Assembly (NCBI GenBank): GCA_907163375.1
Contig: CAJQUW010005535.1
Span: 1-64,000, forward strand
DNA length: 64,000 nucleotides
Reading direction: 5' to 3'
Source of the DNA: Prostheceraeus crozeri
Lineage: Eukaryota; Platyhelminthes; Polycladida; Euryleptidae
Within the stretch, counting starts at the first letter, position 1; every line of letters begins with the position of its first letter. Position numbers and translations under genes: made by a program. Positions 23,127-32,579 of the stretch are shown here, one piece after another. The notes below the pieces were generated by a model. That model saw only the letters and a list, made by a program, of their open reading frames with translations. It was not told the origin of the DNA and did no database searches.

Positions 23127-23859
23127 TTAGGGTGGAATCCTGTGCGATAACCCGAGGTTAAGTCGAGAGTTACTAAACCTTATGTTAGCTAACCAGCGAA
23201 TGAAGTTAACCAGTAATCGGTATCCAGTGCCTTCAGGTTAGCTAACTCGAGTCAAAGGAGAGGTTATCTTTGTGACGACATAAACTATGATGCAAATGAC
23301 GCAGAAAACGTCATGATGTCGTCATAGAATTGATTTTGTTGCGATCACTGACCTACTTCTTCTGTGTTTCTGTACAGAAAGCATCAGTTTCAGTGACATT
23401 CAAGTTTCTTGATTGCAATGATGAAAAGGCGCAGCGAAAACTTTACTTTGGAGGAGAAGGATGTGTTACTTGGTTTGGTTGCAAAGCATCAGAATGTGTT
23501 GGAGAACAAAAAGACGGATCAAACAACAAGCAGAAAGATGAGTGTTGGGATAGAGTGGCGGTTGAGTTCAGCAATGAGTTCCCAGCATCGGCACCAGCGG
23601 GTCTCGGGCATCTTCTACCAGCGAGATACATCAAATCTTCGTATTCTTCTATAGCTTCCATTGCTTTGATCATTGTCAACATGCGAAGTTGGTATTTAAC
23701 CCGCCGAATCGGTGAGTTAACTTTTGACTGAAAATTCATCAATCTAACCTGAGGTTAACTAACTTTCAGACCACTGGATTCCATCCGAAGGTTAACCTTC
23801 GAATTTAACTAGAGTTAGTTTAACCACAGGTTAACTCGCTGCACAGGATTCCACCCTAA
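23127..23859. mobile_element. Harbinger-like element with 19-bp termini
   Basis: TTAGGGTGGAATCCTGTGC at 23127-23145 is perfectly inverted as GCACAGGATTCCACCCTAA at 23841-23859. Subterminal regions are rich in GTTAAC/GTTAGCTAAC motifs in both orientations. The terminal trinucleotide and the internal Myb-like domain suggest PIF/Harbinger, whose elements carry a Myb-like protein beside the transposase. No transposase is present, so the copy is non-autonomous. Confidence 0.75.
23409..23600 (+). pseudogene. Myb/SANT-like DNA-binding domain inside the Harbinger-like element
   Basis: In one frame 23415-23530 encodes RSENFTLEEKDVLLGLVAKH then QNVLENKKTD, matching the Myb/SANT-like consensus (NFT..EK..LL.LV.K...VIENK.TD). 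The continuation (KDECWDRVAVEFSNEF) lies in an overlapping frame. So one frameshift splits the domain, and the product would be truncated. Family knowledge: this protein helps the Harbinger transposase bind DNA and enter the nucleus. Confidence 0.65.
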
Positions 23860-25145
23860 GAGAGGATATAACGGCGCAGATCTCAAACAAAGTGCTGGGA
23901 AGCAGCTGCATAAGCATAGTGAAACTTCATTGAAATACGGATATTTTTCTGCTAGGCAGCTTCTTAATAATTGTGCGTGCTTTCATTGATTTAATTAATT
24001 TCGAGGCTGCTTACATATAGCAGGGCCCCGCTTGGGTGAGTTTGAGCGTTCAGGAGTAGGGGCCGAAACGCGAATCCTTACCGAAGTTCCTGCTGATGAC
24101 CTCAATTACACATTTTTTCAATTAGGTAATCTGCTGTAGTTGTTATTTCCTTTAACCTGTAGGGGACGCCACATGGGTCCTTTTGAGGGATCAAATTCTT
24201 TTCACTAATCGAATTCTTTCAGTTATCTTCTACTTCATCTTCTCCTCAATCAAAGCATTTAATTTCATTCTGACGCAATTGACATGTGCAAGCATCTGGG
24301 CAACCAGACCTGCAGATTAAGTTTTGTCAATACATATAAGCAAATTCCGCAATTACTATACTGCCCAACACACAGTTCGCAGAGGCAGCAGTTCTCGAGT
24401 AAGTTATCAATTTTTTTTTCTCACAGTCATTTTTTTCATTACCTACCATTTGAATATTTTCAACATTTACATTTGTGTTTTATTCTTATTTTTCACATTG
24501 GTTTCACCTACTGAATAGTTCGTTTGTGATTTAATTCATTATTAATTGTGTTTCGCCTAAGGTTAGCCTTTACTAATTTGATTCATCCATATTTTACAAT
24601 ATTCCAGTGAGGCGAACAAGACATACTGTGTAATTTGCTCCACAGAAAACGAGCAGATTGTTGTTGCACGAGAATGACTCCATATATACCAAGATGCTGT
24701 GATTTAGCAAATTGTGTGTGAAAAGAATATCTCTTTGTAAAAGCAGGGCTTCCGTTAAGCGTATAGTCTGCTTTGTCGAATGACTTAAATTTCAACATTC
24801 GTGTTTTATACCTTTTCTTTCTTTATGTTTTTTCAATTTTTTATTGGCTGTAATTGGCTTATTGCTGTAGCTGCTGAGATTAATAAAATAAAATAAATTA
24901 CATCTCTAGGTGGCAATATTTAAAACATATGGAAATAATTAAAGCTGTATAACTGAAACTTCAGTCATTGATATGCTCCCCCCCCAAAAAAAACCAGCGA
25001 AACAATAGCCGCTAATTAGCATCAACATAGCGCGCCATCAGCTTTCATCCCAATGGAATTGGCTTGTCTGTCGGAAACATGATAAAGAAATGTTTTCTGA
25101 AGTAAGGATACCTTTACATCATTCATGTTCATGTTCATAACATCA
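23860..25145. other. Intergenic with LINE-tail-like sequence
   Basis: No gene recognised. A stretch at about 24868-24901 ending in AATAAAATAAAATAAA after 'ctgctgagatt' resembles the 3' tail of a CR1/L2-type LINE. 'aaccag.gaaacaatagcc' occurs both here (about 24993) and after the LINE fragment at 22893, suggesting related LINE 3' ends. Confidence 0.35.
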
Positions 25146-26783
25146 TCGGACTTCGTAGCAGACGGTTGTGTCTACAGGCGCTCTGTTCAGTTTCCGCGTG
25201 TGCAATTCGATTTTACGTGAATCTTGACCACTTTCTGGTATCGTTCTCTGACAATTTTTATATCATTCTTTTCCTCTACGGTTGGACAACATCGCTATGC
25301 AATTTATTTTCATCAAAGATTTGCGGATTACAACTCAACTTCAAAATTCATTTTTTTACCGATGACTCATTCAACTGCACGCAATGTTCCACGCTTACTT
25401 TCTTGTCTCATCCCCATCATCGCATTCCTGCTGCCTGCCTGTTACATTTCCTTGGTCTCTCCCTCTCGGATGTCATCTCGGCTGCAATACTCTCGTGCGG
25501 ACCTGCTGAACCTTCGACATGATTACCCAATCTTGCGTAAGACTCGGAGAGTGCTTTGGTTCCATCGTCTGCTTCTCCCTAACCGGCGTCGACCAAATTT
25601 ACCGGACCTTGCCGCTCCCTCACGCGACCACTGTGCACGAGACTCCCCTTCAATCCTATTACGCAATCCTTCAGTGTCTGTGAAACCTCGTCAACCAAAA
25701 CGTTCCCCAACAGCCGTTCCCTCGATCCTTTTGTTTAATGCCCGATCCCTGTTTAACAAGGTTGACGATCTCAAGATCAGAGTCAATGAATCGAACCCTG
25801 ACTTGATTTGCATCACAGAGACATGGCTGAATAACACAACGTCCGACGCTTCCATCTCAATACCAGGCTACAAAATCCTTCGACAAGATCGGGACTCCAG
25901 AGGAGGTGGTGTAGCAATATACCACAGATCCAATTTTTGTGTCTCTATTGTGAGTAACAGTTTCATTGATAGCATCAAATCGAATCTCCTAGTCTGTTCG
26001 ATTAGCGATTTTGATCTGAATCTGTGTGTCATTTATCACCCTTACTGGGGTAAAGTTAAGGCGCATGACATTTTGTTAGCCTCTTTGCAGAATTTTGTTG
26101 ATAGCTCTACTTGTGGTCATAATGTTATCGTAGGGGATATTAATGACTTACGTCACGTTTTTGATGAGTTTCTAACGTGTAATAATTTGTCACAATTGAT
26201 TCACTTGCCTACAAGAGGCAATAATGTTCTTGATATAGTCGCGTCTAGTCAGCCTCAGTATTTTGCACCTCCTGTTTTTCTGTCTCCTTTATGTAGATCT
26301 GATCACCGAGGTATTCTTGTCAAGCCTTCCCAATCATGCCCTCCCACTATCACCAAAGTCAAATTTCGCTGTTGCACTCATGCGTCTTTTGCGCAATGCT
26401 GTGAAGTTCTTTCTTCAGTTGACTGGTATGAATCCTTTCTATATATTGATGACATAGATGTCCTAACTGACCAGCTCCAGGCATTTTTCCTGTTCCTCTA
26501 TCACACCTTTTTCCCCGAGAAGACTGTCCGCATGCGTAGCTCAGACCCTCCCTGGTTAACTCCCTCCCTTAAAGCCCTGTCTGATGCCAGAGATCGAGCC
26601 CTTAGCAGAGGTAATTATGGTAAATTCCTTAGTCTTCGTGAAAAATTCACTTCTGAATTAGCCAAGTCAAGGTCACGTTATTTCTCCTACAATCACTCTT
26701 CTCCGAAAGAAACTTGGAAATCCATTAACTCTTAGTTAGGAAACCATTCGGCTCCTCCCAGTCTTGACGCCAGTAATGGACAA
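25146..26783 (+). pseudogene. LINE (CR1/L2-like) 5' half with APE-type endonuclease
   Basis: A 503-codon frame (25224-26735) contains a full APE-like endonuclease at about residues 165-385: LLFNARSLFNKVDDL, DLICITETWLN, RGGGVAIYHR, VGDIND (the usual GDFN position), LDIVAS and the final SDHRGI. The endonuclease nicks target DNA to prime reverse transcription. After it comes the usual linker (DPPWLTPSLKAL, ARDRALSRG, YFSYN) that precedes the reverse transcriptase, then TAG at 26733-26735. LINE-like sequence continues to about 26783, where the Polinton left end begins. The reverse transcriptase is absent. The first 170 residues have no recognised domain. The copy is young but inactive. Confidence 0.8.
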
Positions 26784-26998
26784 AAGACCGTTCCAGGACA
26801 CCATAAAATCAAAAAAATTAGTACTTTTAAAAACGACATAAATTTATGAATTTAGTCCCTTTTTCAGGTTTTTAAGACCTAAATTCATGAATTTAGTCCA
26901 TTCAAAAAGTACCATTTTTCAAAAAATGGTATTTTTAAAAACAACATAAATTCATGAATTTGAACCCTTTTTCAGGTTATGAAGACCTAAATTCATAA

Positions 26999-27030
26999 AT
27001 CGGCTAAAGCCAGAGGAGCTTCGCTCCGAT
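26999..27030 (+). repeat. Double-hairpin element, family A copy 1
   Basis: 32 bp. ATC and GAT enclose two adjacent hairpins: GGCT/AGCC (loop AA) and GGAGC/GCTCC (loop TTC). Identical to the copy at 28369. Non-coding location. Confidence 0.8.
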
Positions 27031-27093
27031 TTGGGCGTTTTTAAAAATACCCAATTTTTCAAATTTTTCAAAATCTCAAATTTGAGAATTACA

Positions 27094-27125
27094 ATCGGGC
27101 GAAGCCCTAGAACCCTCGGTTCGAT
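27094..27125 (+). repeat. Double-hairpin element, family B copy 1
   Basis: 32 bp. ATC...GAT frame with hairpins GGGC/GCCC (loop GAA) and GAACC/GGTTC (loop CTC). Confidence 0.8.
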
Positions 27126-27206
27126 TTTCACCCCCCCCCCAAAATCATGACCGTTCTAGGACACCGAAAATCATAAAAGTTAAGAATCTCAAATTTGAGA
27201 ATTACA

Positions 27207-27238
27207 ATCGGGCGAAGCCCTAGAACCTTCGGTTCGAT
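27207..27238 (+). repeat. Double-hairpin element, family B copy 2
   Basis: 32 bp, one base different from copy 1 (loop TTC). Part of the 110-bp tandem unit. Confidence 0.8.
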
Positions 27239-27315
27239 TTTCACCCTTAAAATCATGACCGTTCTAGGACACTAAAAATTATAAAAGTTAAGAATCTCAA
27301 AATTTGAGAATTACA

Positions 27316-27347
27316 ATCGGGCGAAGCCCTAGAACCTTCGGTTCGAT
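27316..27347 (+). repeat. Double-hairpin element, family B copy 3
   Basis: 32 bp, identical to copy 2, third tandem unit. Confidence 0.8.
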
Positions 27348-27470
27348 TTTCATTGCTTAAATCATGACCGTTCAAGGACACCGAAAACCCGGACACCGAA
27401 AAAATCATAAAAGTTGAGAATTTCAAATTCATGAATTTTATCCATCTTTCAGGTTTTTAAAATATATCAT

Positions 27471-27698
27471 GTGACTAGCGAACCGAAGGTTCAGGGCTTC
27501 GCCGTTAAAAATATTTCTTTAAAAATGGATGAAACAAAAGTGGAAGGAACTTCAGAAATGGAAGGAACAAAAGTGGAAGGAACTTCAGAAATGGAAGGAA
27601 CAAAAGTGGAAGGAACTTCAGAAATGGAAGAAACCTCAAGAATATATCCTTCGTTATCTCAATTAAAAATAAGTGAAATGGTTCTCAATTATTATTAA
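27471..27698 (+). CDS. Small repetitive Polinton ORF (75 codons), uncertain
   Basis: The frame begins just upstream of a double hairpin (27478-27504). It then encodes three copies of an 11-residue unit (EMEGTKVEGTS) between about 27535 and 27635. The pentapeptide GTSEM in each unit also occurs in the polymerase hairpin insertion at 37925-37939, where the codons differ only at third positions. No domain is recognised. It may be a real small protein or a repeat that happens to be open. Confidence 0.35.
   Translation: MTSEPKVQGFAVKNISLKMDETKVEGTSEMEGTKVEGTSEMEGTKVEGTSEMEETSRIYPSLSQLKISEMVLNYY
27478..27504 (-). repeat. Double-hairpin element, family B, reverse orientation
   Basis: Hairpins GAACC/GGTTC (loop GAA) and GGGC/GCC (loop TTC), the reverse of family B with degraded outer ends. 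It lies inside the 75-codon frame. Confidence 0.65.
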
Positions 27699-28527
27699 GA
27701 TTAGAGCACTATGATAAATTAAGATGACGCAATTATTACTTAGTCATTCTTCGTTATTGTATGCTCAACATTATTTAAAGTACTAATTGTGTGAACTAGA
27801 AGATCATTGTAACTCATAAACTCAAAATTATTCAATGAACCCGTACACTGCCTGATAATTGAAGAGAGAGACAGAGATTGAAGAGAGAGAAACGTCTAGC
27901 AGCTTTCCCCTAAAATTATCATGCTATATCTTGTCATTTCAATTTACCCATCGGTAGACTTTTGACATTTCAACTTACGCGTGCGTAAAGTTTTGACATT
28001 TCAATTTACCCCTACGTAAATTATTTTCAGAATCTGTTTTCAAAATCTATTTTCAAAATCCATTTGCAAAGTCTATTTTCAAATTCAGTTTTAGAAATCG
28101 ATTTGCAAAATTCATTTAGCGTTTGCCAAACACATACGGGTAGTAAAGTACTTCCCATTGTGAAGACATGAATAGATTAAGCACATAAGAGTGCATTGAC
28201 AATAAAAGCAAATGACAATAAAATTCTTCTTCTAAATTTAGAACGCATAGACGGCGACATGCGGGATAGTTGTTATGACAATTTTAAACAATCATTTTAA
28301 CGATGAAACATATTTTACAAATGAAGTTCATGAAGAAAATTGAAATATATAAAACAATATAGATTAGAATCGGCTAAAGCCAGAGGAGCTTCGCTCCGAT
28401 AATTATAATATAATCATTTCAAAATCGAATAAGTAGTAAGGAAAGACATCATTAGAGAACAGTTTTAAATCAATACCCCCTCCCTTCTGTCTTCTAGGGG
28501 TCCTTTAAGAAATTTTTTTATTATAAA
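27699..28527. other. Polinton intergenic region with short repeats
   Basis: At 27931-28022 a unit of about 31 bases (tttgacatttcaayttac...) occurs three times; two copies end in hairpins (TTACGC/GCGTAA and ATTTAC/GTAAAT). At 28021-28117 a degenerate 13-bp unit TTTTCAAAATCYA follows. A family A double hairpin lies at 28369. No gene is recognised. This may be the promoter side of the protease gene. Confidence 0.5.
28369..28400 (+). repeat. Double-hairpin element, family A copy 2
   Basis: 32 bp, identical to 26999-27030, with unrelated flanks on both sides. Confidence 0.85.
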
Positions 28528-28989
28528 ATGAGCAACATAAATGAGTTTTTTAAATTATATGGAACACAAACGACAACGAATTTCGACCTAAAGAAAATCG
28601 CAAATCAATTAGGAATAAAGAATTTTCATGTTCTAATGAGAAACGAATTACAATTCCTAAAAAATAGGCCAACAGGAACCTTCAGTTCCCGGAACAAAGT
28701 TCCATCAATAATTGTAAATTTCATAACGAATCTTCACACTTCAGACCAAAACGGCGTACATTGGTCAGCAGGTATCTTTAGTAAAAACGGAGATAATTAT
28801 TATTTTGACTCATACGGGCTTCCACCTACAAATGAAGTAAAAGAATTACTTGGAACGGGAACATACAATACGTTTCAAATTCAAACACCAGGCACTACTT
28901 ATTGTGGACAATTATGTCTTTATGTTTTATATAAATTACAGGAAGGAGTACCATTTCTAGATATTATGTTAGAGTTAAACAATCTATAA
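28528..28989 (+). CDS. Polinton adenain-type cysteine protease (PRO)
   Basis: 153 residues, open. The catalytic set of adenovirus-type and Ulp1-like proteases is visible: His78 in VHWSAG, Asp94 in FDSYG, Gln119, and Cys126 in CGQLCLYVL, with spacing close to adenain (His to acid about 16, Gln to Cys 7). Family role: cleaves capsid precursor proteins during virion maturation. It is convergent with the integrase gene; 34 bases separate the two stop codons. At 28675-28703 a double hairpin (GGAAC/GTTCC twice) is read in frame as TGTFSSRNKV. The start has A-rich upstream sequence as in neighbouring genes. Confidence 0.85.
   Translation: MSNINEFFKLYGTQTTTNFDLKKIANQLGIKNFHVLMRNELQFLKNRPTGTFSSRNKVPSIIVNFITNLHTSDQNGVHWSAGIFSKNGDNYYFDSYGLPPTNEVKELLGTGTYNTFQIQTPGTTYCGQLCLYVLYKLQEGVPFLDIMLELNNL
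28675..28703 (+). repeat. Double hairpin inside the protease gene
   Basis: Two successive hairpins with the same arms, GGAAC/GTTCC (loops CTTCA and AAA), in frame within the protease N-terminal half. GC content is well above the surrounding gene. Confidence 0.6.
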
Positions 28990-29023
28990 CTCAAGCGAAG
29001 CTAGCTAAAGCGCCACCTAGAGG

Positions 29024-30364
29024 TTAAAGCTCTGTTTTCTGTAATTCATTTTGATAAAAACGGCCTCTGATATCCTCATTATCTAAATCTTTAATTTCAT
29101 AAGTAATCGGATAACTTTGATTTATTTTAGAAACTTCAAATATTTCTTTAGTCCAATAACCAACAAAGCCTTTTTCAAATTTGTTCTTATATTTAAATAT
29201 TCTAACTCTATCTCCAATTTTAAATTTCGGCTTAAGTTTCTGCAAATTCGGATTACTCTCATTCGAATAATTATTCTCGAATATTTTCTTTCGTATTAAA
29301 TCAGGGTCGTCAGAAGCATTCTTTGGGGTTTCTTCAATACCTGAATGAACTTTATTATTGTACTGCTCTACAATTCCTGGTAATATTTTTAACCATTTCT
29401 GATTTCCTTGCTGAGTAAATTTCTTGAAAATTTTATTTTTTAACGTCCGATTGAATCTTTCTATCACTATAGCTTTTCCTGCGTTTTCAGTTGAATAAAC
29501 AGTTTCAAATAGTGGCTGAACGTTTCGGTTATAAAATTCCGACCCTTTATCAACAAACAATTTCCTTGGCTTTCTATTACTTTCTTTAAAGATTTCTTCA
29601 AACGCATATTTAACTGATAGACCACTTTTATTTTTTAAAGGTTTTACCCAAGCGTATCGTGTATATAAATCTATAACTGTCAATGCGTATTTGTAGTCAG
29701 ACTTTGTCTTAGAACCTTCGGTTTGGTCCCTTTCATTCGGCATATGAATAAGATCAGCACTCCAAATATCATCTTTATTAAATACTTTTACTTTTAATAA
29801 ATATTTAGGCTTTCTATATTCTTTATGAATTTCAGATGCATAAACGTCTGAATTATGATTTTCATTTAAACCCTGACGGAATAATATTTTAGCTTGTAAA
29901 GCTTTCTTAACAAACATTCTTTCAATTTTTTCTCTAAATGTAGGATTCTGAATACTATCTAATTCTTGAATCATCTTCTTATCAGCTGCATGACGAGAAC
30001 TTAGATCATGATTTCGATAAGCTAAATCATGCCTGTAAGCGGCGGCATCTACTCTATTTATTGGTTCTTTACCTGGTTTCGGATTATTATTCTCATCTAG
30101 TCTTATATCTAATCGAGTTCCTGGACCAGTATATGAATGACCAGGAAGATGTTTTTCTTTCGAATATTTACTCCAAATAAATCCAGGAAAGTTTTCTAAT
30201 GTTTTTTGTATGTCGCCACCGTAGGTAGTAGCCAAACTTTGTTTGTCGTCGTTACCTTCATAAATTTTACAGTTTGAGTTTTTATTTTTGTTTAATAGAT
30301 AATTCAATAAATCTAAATTAGAAATTTTTAATTTAATTAAATTTTCGGAATTTGTAGAATTCAT
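29024..30364 (-). CDS. Polinton integrase fused to a parvovirus-type phospholipase A2 domain
   Basis: 446 residues, open. Residues about 70-140 match the parvovirus VP1-type phospholipase A2: Ca-binding loop SYTGPGT (78-83) and catalytic DAAAYRHDLAY (His112-Asp113, Tyr116). Residues about 195-345 are a retrovirus-type integrase core with Asp204 (WSADLI), Asp272 (FVDKGSEF) and Glu302 (IVIERFNRTLKN). Residues about 378-440 form an SH3/chromo-like tail (FKIGDRVRIF, VGYWTKEIF). Family roles: the integrase inserts the genome; the phospholipase helps parvoviruses leave the endosome. Fusion of the two in one frame is unusual. A hairpin at 29712-29725 is read in frame in the integrase. Transcribed with the downstream minus-strand virion genes. 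Confidence 0.85.
   Translation of the reverse strand: MNSTNSENLIKLKISNLDLLNYLLNKNKNSNCKIYEGNDDKQSLATTYGGDIQKTLENFPGFIWSKYSKEKHLPGHSYTGPGTRLDIRLDENNNPKPGKEPINRVDAAAYRHDLAYRNHDLSSRHAADKKMIQELDSIQNPTFREKIERMFVKKALQAKILFRQGLNENHNSDVYASEIHKEYRKPKYLLKVKVFNKDDIWSADLIHMPNERDQTEGSKTKSDYKYALTVIDLYTRYAWVKPLKNKSGLSVKYAFEEIFKESNRKPRKLFVDKGSEFYNRNVQPLFETVYSTENAGKAIVIERFNRTLKNKIFKKFTQQGNQKWLKILPGIVEQYNNKVHSGIEETPKNASDDPDLIRKKIFENNYSNESNPNLQKLKPKFKIGDRVRIFKYKNKFEKGFVGYWTKEIFEVSKINQSYPITYEIKDLDNEDIRGRFYQNELQKTEL
29712..29725 (-). repeat. Hairpin inside the integrase gene
   Basis: GAACC/GGTTt with loop TTC, the family B half-element, read in frame as part of QTEGSKTKS. The second hairpin is degraded or absent. 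Confidence 0.45.
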
Positions 30365-30421
30365 TTTAAAAGATAAAAAAAAATTTTAAAAGATAAAACA
30401 AAAAAAATTGTTTTACCGAAA

Positions 30422-30436
30422 AGAACCAAAGGTTCT
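30422..30436. repeat. Intergenic hairpin (half of family B)
   Basis: AGAACC/GGTTCT with loop AAA, just downstream of the 180-codon minus-strand gene. It could also aid transcript termination. Confidence 0.45.
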
Positions 30437-30443
30437 GAGGTTA

Positions 30444-30986
30444 TTACCTTATCATACTAGGACTTAGATATATTCCAGAACCATCTTTAGTTTCTTTAAT
30501 TTCAATTAAATCATCAACATTGTGGAGAATATTTTTAAGAACTCGTTTTCCTTCATCAACTAATTTTAATTTACTAATAAAATTATCTACTACTCCTTTT
30601 CCTTCGGGCGAAGCCCTGGAAGACATCTCCGTTGACCCATGAACCGATGTCCCTTCACCCCTAGCAACTTTCTCTAACTCTCTGTTATGACGTTTTTGTT
30701 CTTCTAATGCTGCCTTCTCTGATTTATTTTTATTTACTGCTTGGACAATACCAGCTGTCCCACCTGCAACACTTCCTGCTGCAGCTATGCCTCCTATTAT
30801 TAGTGGAATTAATGGAAGAATCCCGCCATTCTTTTCTTCTTGTAATTGAATATTCTCTATCATTGGTTTACTTATGTAATACTTTTTTTTGTTAATCGTA
30901 ATAGTTTTAGGGGTATTTTTGTCAACAATATTACGTAATTTTAATTCAACAGTTTTATTATTAATATTACTTTTCGCTTGCGACAT
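30444..30986 (-). CDS. Polinton minor-virion-type protein with hydrophobic segment (180 aa)
   Basis: Open. A basic N-terminus (KTITINKKKYYI) is followed at about residues 54-82 by a Gly/Ala-rich hydrophobic stretch (GGILPLIPLIIGGIAAAG), then a charged helix (KSEKAALEEQKRHNRELEK). This plan resembles small adenovirus/adintovirus core or membrane-active proteins (pX or pVI type), but I cannot assign one. At 30606-30651 a double hairpin is read in frame as GTSVHGSTEMSSRASPE. It lies between the integrase and the capsid-like gene on the same strand. Function inferred only. Confidence 0.55.
   Translation of the reverse strand: MSQAKSNINNKTVELKLRNIVDKNTPKTITINKKKYYISKPMIENIQLQEEKNGGILPLIPLIIGGIAAAGSVAGGTAGIVQAVNKNKSEKAALEEQKRHNRELEKVARGEGTSVHGSTEMSSRASPEGKGVVDNFISKLKLVDEGKRVLKNILHNVDDLIEIKETKDGSGIYLSPSMIR
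30606..30651 (-). repeat. Double-hairpin element, family C (long-loop form), in a gene
   Basis: Hairpins GGGC/GCCC (loop GAA) and GACATC/GATGTC, the latter with an 18-base loop. Relative to the polymerase copy (37927) the loop is longer by 15 bases, five whole codons. Bases 30608-30652 are identical to 33132-33176. Confidence 0.8.
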
Positions 30987-31002
30987 TTTTAATAAAAAAA
31001 TT

Positions 31003-31125
31003 TAAATTAAGAATTTAAAGTTATCAAAAAATTTAAATCTATTCTAGTTATGAAAAATTTTTAGTTAAGAATTTTTAAGTTAACAAAAATTTTAATCTAT
31101 TCTAGTTATGAAAAAAATTTTAATT
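31003..31125. repeat. Tandem duplication of about 62 bp upstream of the 180-codon gene
   Basis: 'tctattctagttatgaaaaa' and the surrounding 'agttaagaattt' segments occur twice in order. Very AT-rich and non-coding; likely the shared promoter side of the 180-codon gene. Confidence 0.55.
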
Positions 31126-31130
31126 AACCT

Positions 31131-31162
31131 ATCGGAGCAAAGCTCCTCTGGCTTTAGCCGAT
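31131..31162 (-). repeat. Double-hairpin element, family A copy 3 (reverse)
   Basis: 32 bp, the reverse complement of family A with a single base difference. It sits at the 3' end of the capsid-like gene, covering its last bases. Confidence 0.85.
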
Positions 31163-32487
31163 CCTAACCATCTTTCCATTAAGAATTTCAATAGAATATT
31201 TTGCATCTTCTAGCAATAAACCATAAGCCATCAATGAAGTTGTGGAATCTTTCTTTTCAATATTAATTGTTACATCACAACCATTTTTAATAATATCTTC
31301 AGATTGTGCACTTAAATCGAAACAGAAAATTGGATATAAATGTCTCCAATCTCCAGGAGTTAATTGTGGTTCAACTCCAAATTCTATACAAAGATTTCTA
31401 TAAGAATCATATCCTTCCATAAATTGATTATTGGTATCATCGAATCTTAATGGATCAATTGGATATCGAGTTTGATTTAATGAAACTTGTAAACTTCGAA
31501 TTGTATTAATATGGAAGATATTATTGTTCTTATCAAAACTTGGAGAATTATTTCTTTGAAATGTTAGTAATAAATATCTTGGAGTATTCGCAGTTCTAGT
31601 AAAATGCCAGTTAAATCTTTGTTCGGAAAAAGTTACTGAACTAGCAGTTCTCTTTAGAAAAGTAACTGGAATTGGTTTGTTAGTATTTAATCTTTTTGCA
31701 ATAGCTGTTTCAACCTCTAAACTAGGAGTAATATGCTTAATCCACCATTCAAGTCTATCAATTTTTAAATATGCTTTTTCCCAGTCTTACCAAAAAAGAT
31801 TAATTCATTATTTGCTGTCCGATGAATTATTAATTTAAATTTTAATTGATATGATATTTTATCATAATCTAAATAACCGAATAATGGAGACAATGACCAA
31901 TTTACTGTCTGTTTACTTTTTTTGTTGAATTCACGTCTTTCTTTATATGCTTCATTATTTGTTTTATTTAAATGTTTTGCAATATTTTCTACATCTTTCG
32001 CAATTCCTGCTGCATCTGTTCCAGCGTGAGTTAAATCATCAATAATTATACCATCATTAGTATCAGGAAACCAACCTTCGATTTCATACTTTTTATTATT
32101 TTCACCAATTGTTATAAATCTAAGCATTGTATCAATTACACCTGGAGAATCACTTATTGTTTCTATATTTTGAGTTGCAACATCTAAACGCATTTGTGTA
32201 AATAAACTTGGGAAAAAATTATTCTCTAGTGTAATATTATCGGTATCTGGTAATGGTGTTGTAAAATTAGCATCACTATATCAAGAATATTCGCAGTGTA
32301 AAAATGAATCAGGTAAATATAAATAACTCTGCTGATTATCAACTTCAAAGATTAAATCTCCTCCAGTGTTTACTCTACTGGAAGATCCGGGATTCATAGC
32401 AATTCTTATATAGTCATTCTTTTTTTGATTGTAACTGGTGAACGGGGGATCATCTAATCTAAATTTATTTTCGATTAGCGAAGACAT
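31154..32487 (-). pseudogene. Polinton major-capsid-like gene (double jelly-roll type), broken
   Basis: Position, length (about 440 codons) and pieces of sequence fit the Polinton/adintovirus major capsid protein. The N-terminal end resembles viral capsid starts (SYNQKKNDYIRIAM, SRVNTGGDLIFEV). The middle reads GWFPDTNDGIIIDD and LSPLFGYLDYDKISYQ, and the C-terminal part TPGDWRHLYPIFCFDLS. The gene is a fossil with about two breaks. The family role is to form the pseudo-hexameric capsomers. The assignment rests on gene order and recalled similarity, not on a structure comparison. Confidence 0.6.
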
Positions 32488-32579
32488 TTTTATAAAAAAT
32501 AATTTGACTTTTTGTTTTTCTCACAGACAGAAAAAAATTTTACTAAAAAATTACTAAAAAATTTTACTAAAATATAATT
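32488..32579. other. Intergenic AT-rich gap upstream of the capsid-like gene
   Basis: Contains repeated 'aaaaaattttactaaaa' strings. Probably the promoter of the capsid-like gene. Confidence 0.35.

Larger units (their letters stand above)
26784..27470. repeat. Polinton left-terminal region with tandem units
   Basis: The phrase 'accgtt.(c/t)aggacacc' recurs about four times (26784, 27147, 27257, 27367). Blocks of AAATTCATGAATTT-type palindromes recur in the first 250 bases. Between 27060 and 27360 a unit of about 110 bases is repeated three times, each containing one 32-bp double hairpin (starts at 27094, 27207, 27316). Tandem repeats are common in Polinton terminal inverted repeats; the matching right end is not in the window. 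Confidence 0.6.

Noticed and set aside
24045-24110. Possible hammerhead ribozyme (GAAAC and CTGATGA close together)
   Set aside because: The two core boxes are present but I could not find convincing stems I-III around them; more likely a retrotransposon 3' region.
28981-29040. Another double hairpin between protease and integrase stops
   Set aside because: AGC-GAA-GCT and ACCT/AGGT are present, but the arrangement departs too far from the two-hairpin plan to count as a copy.
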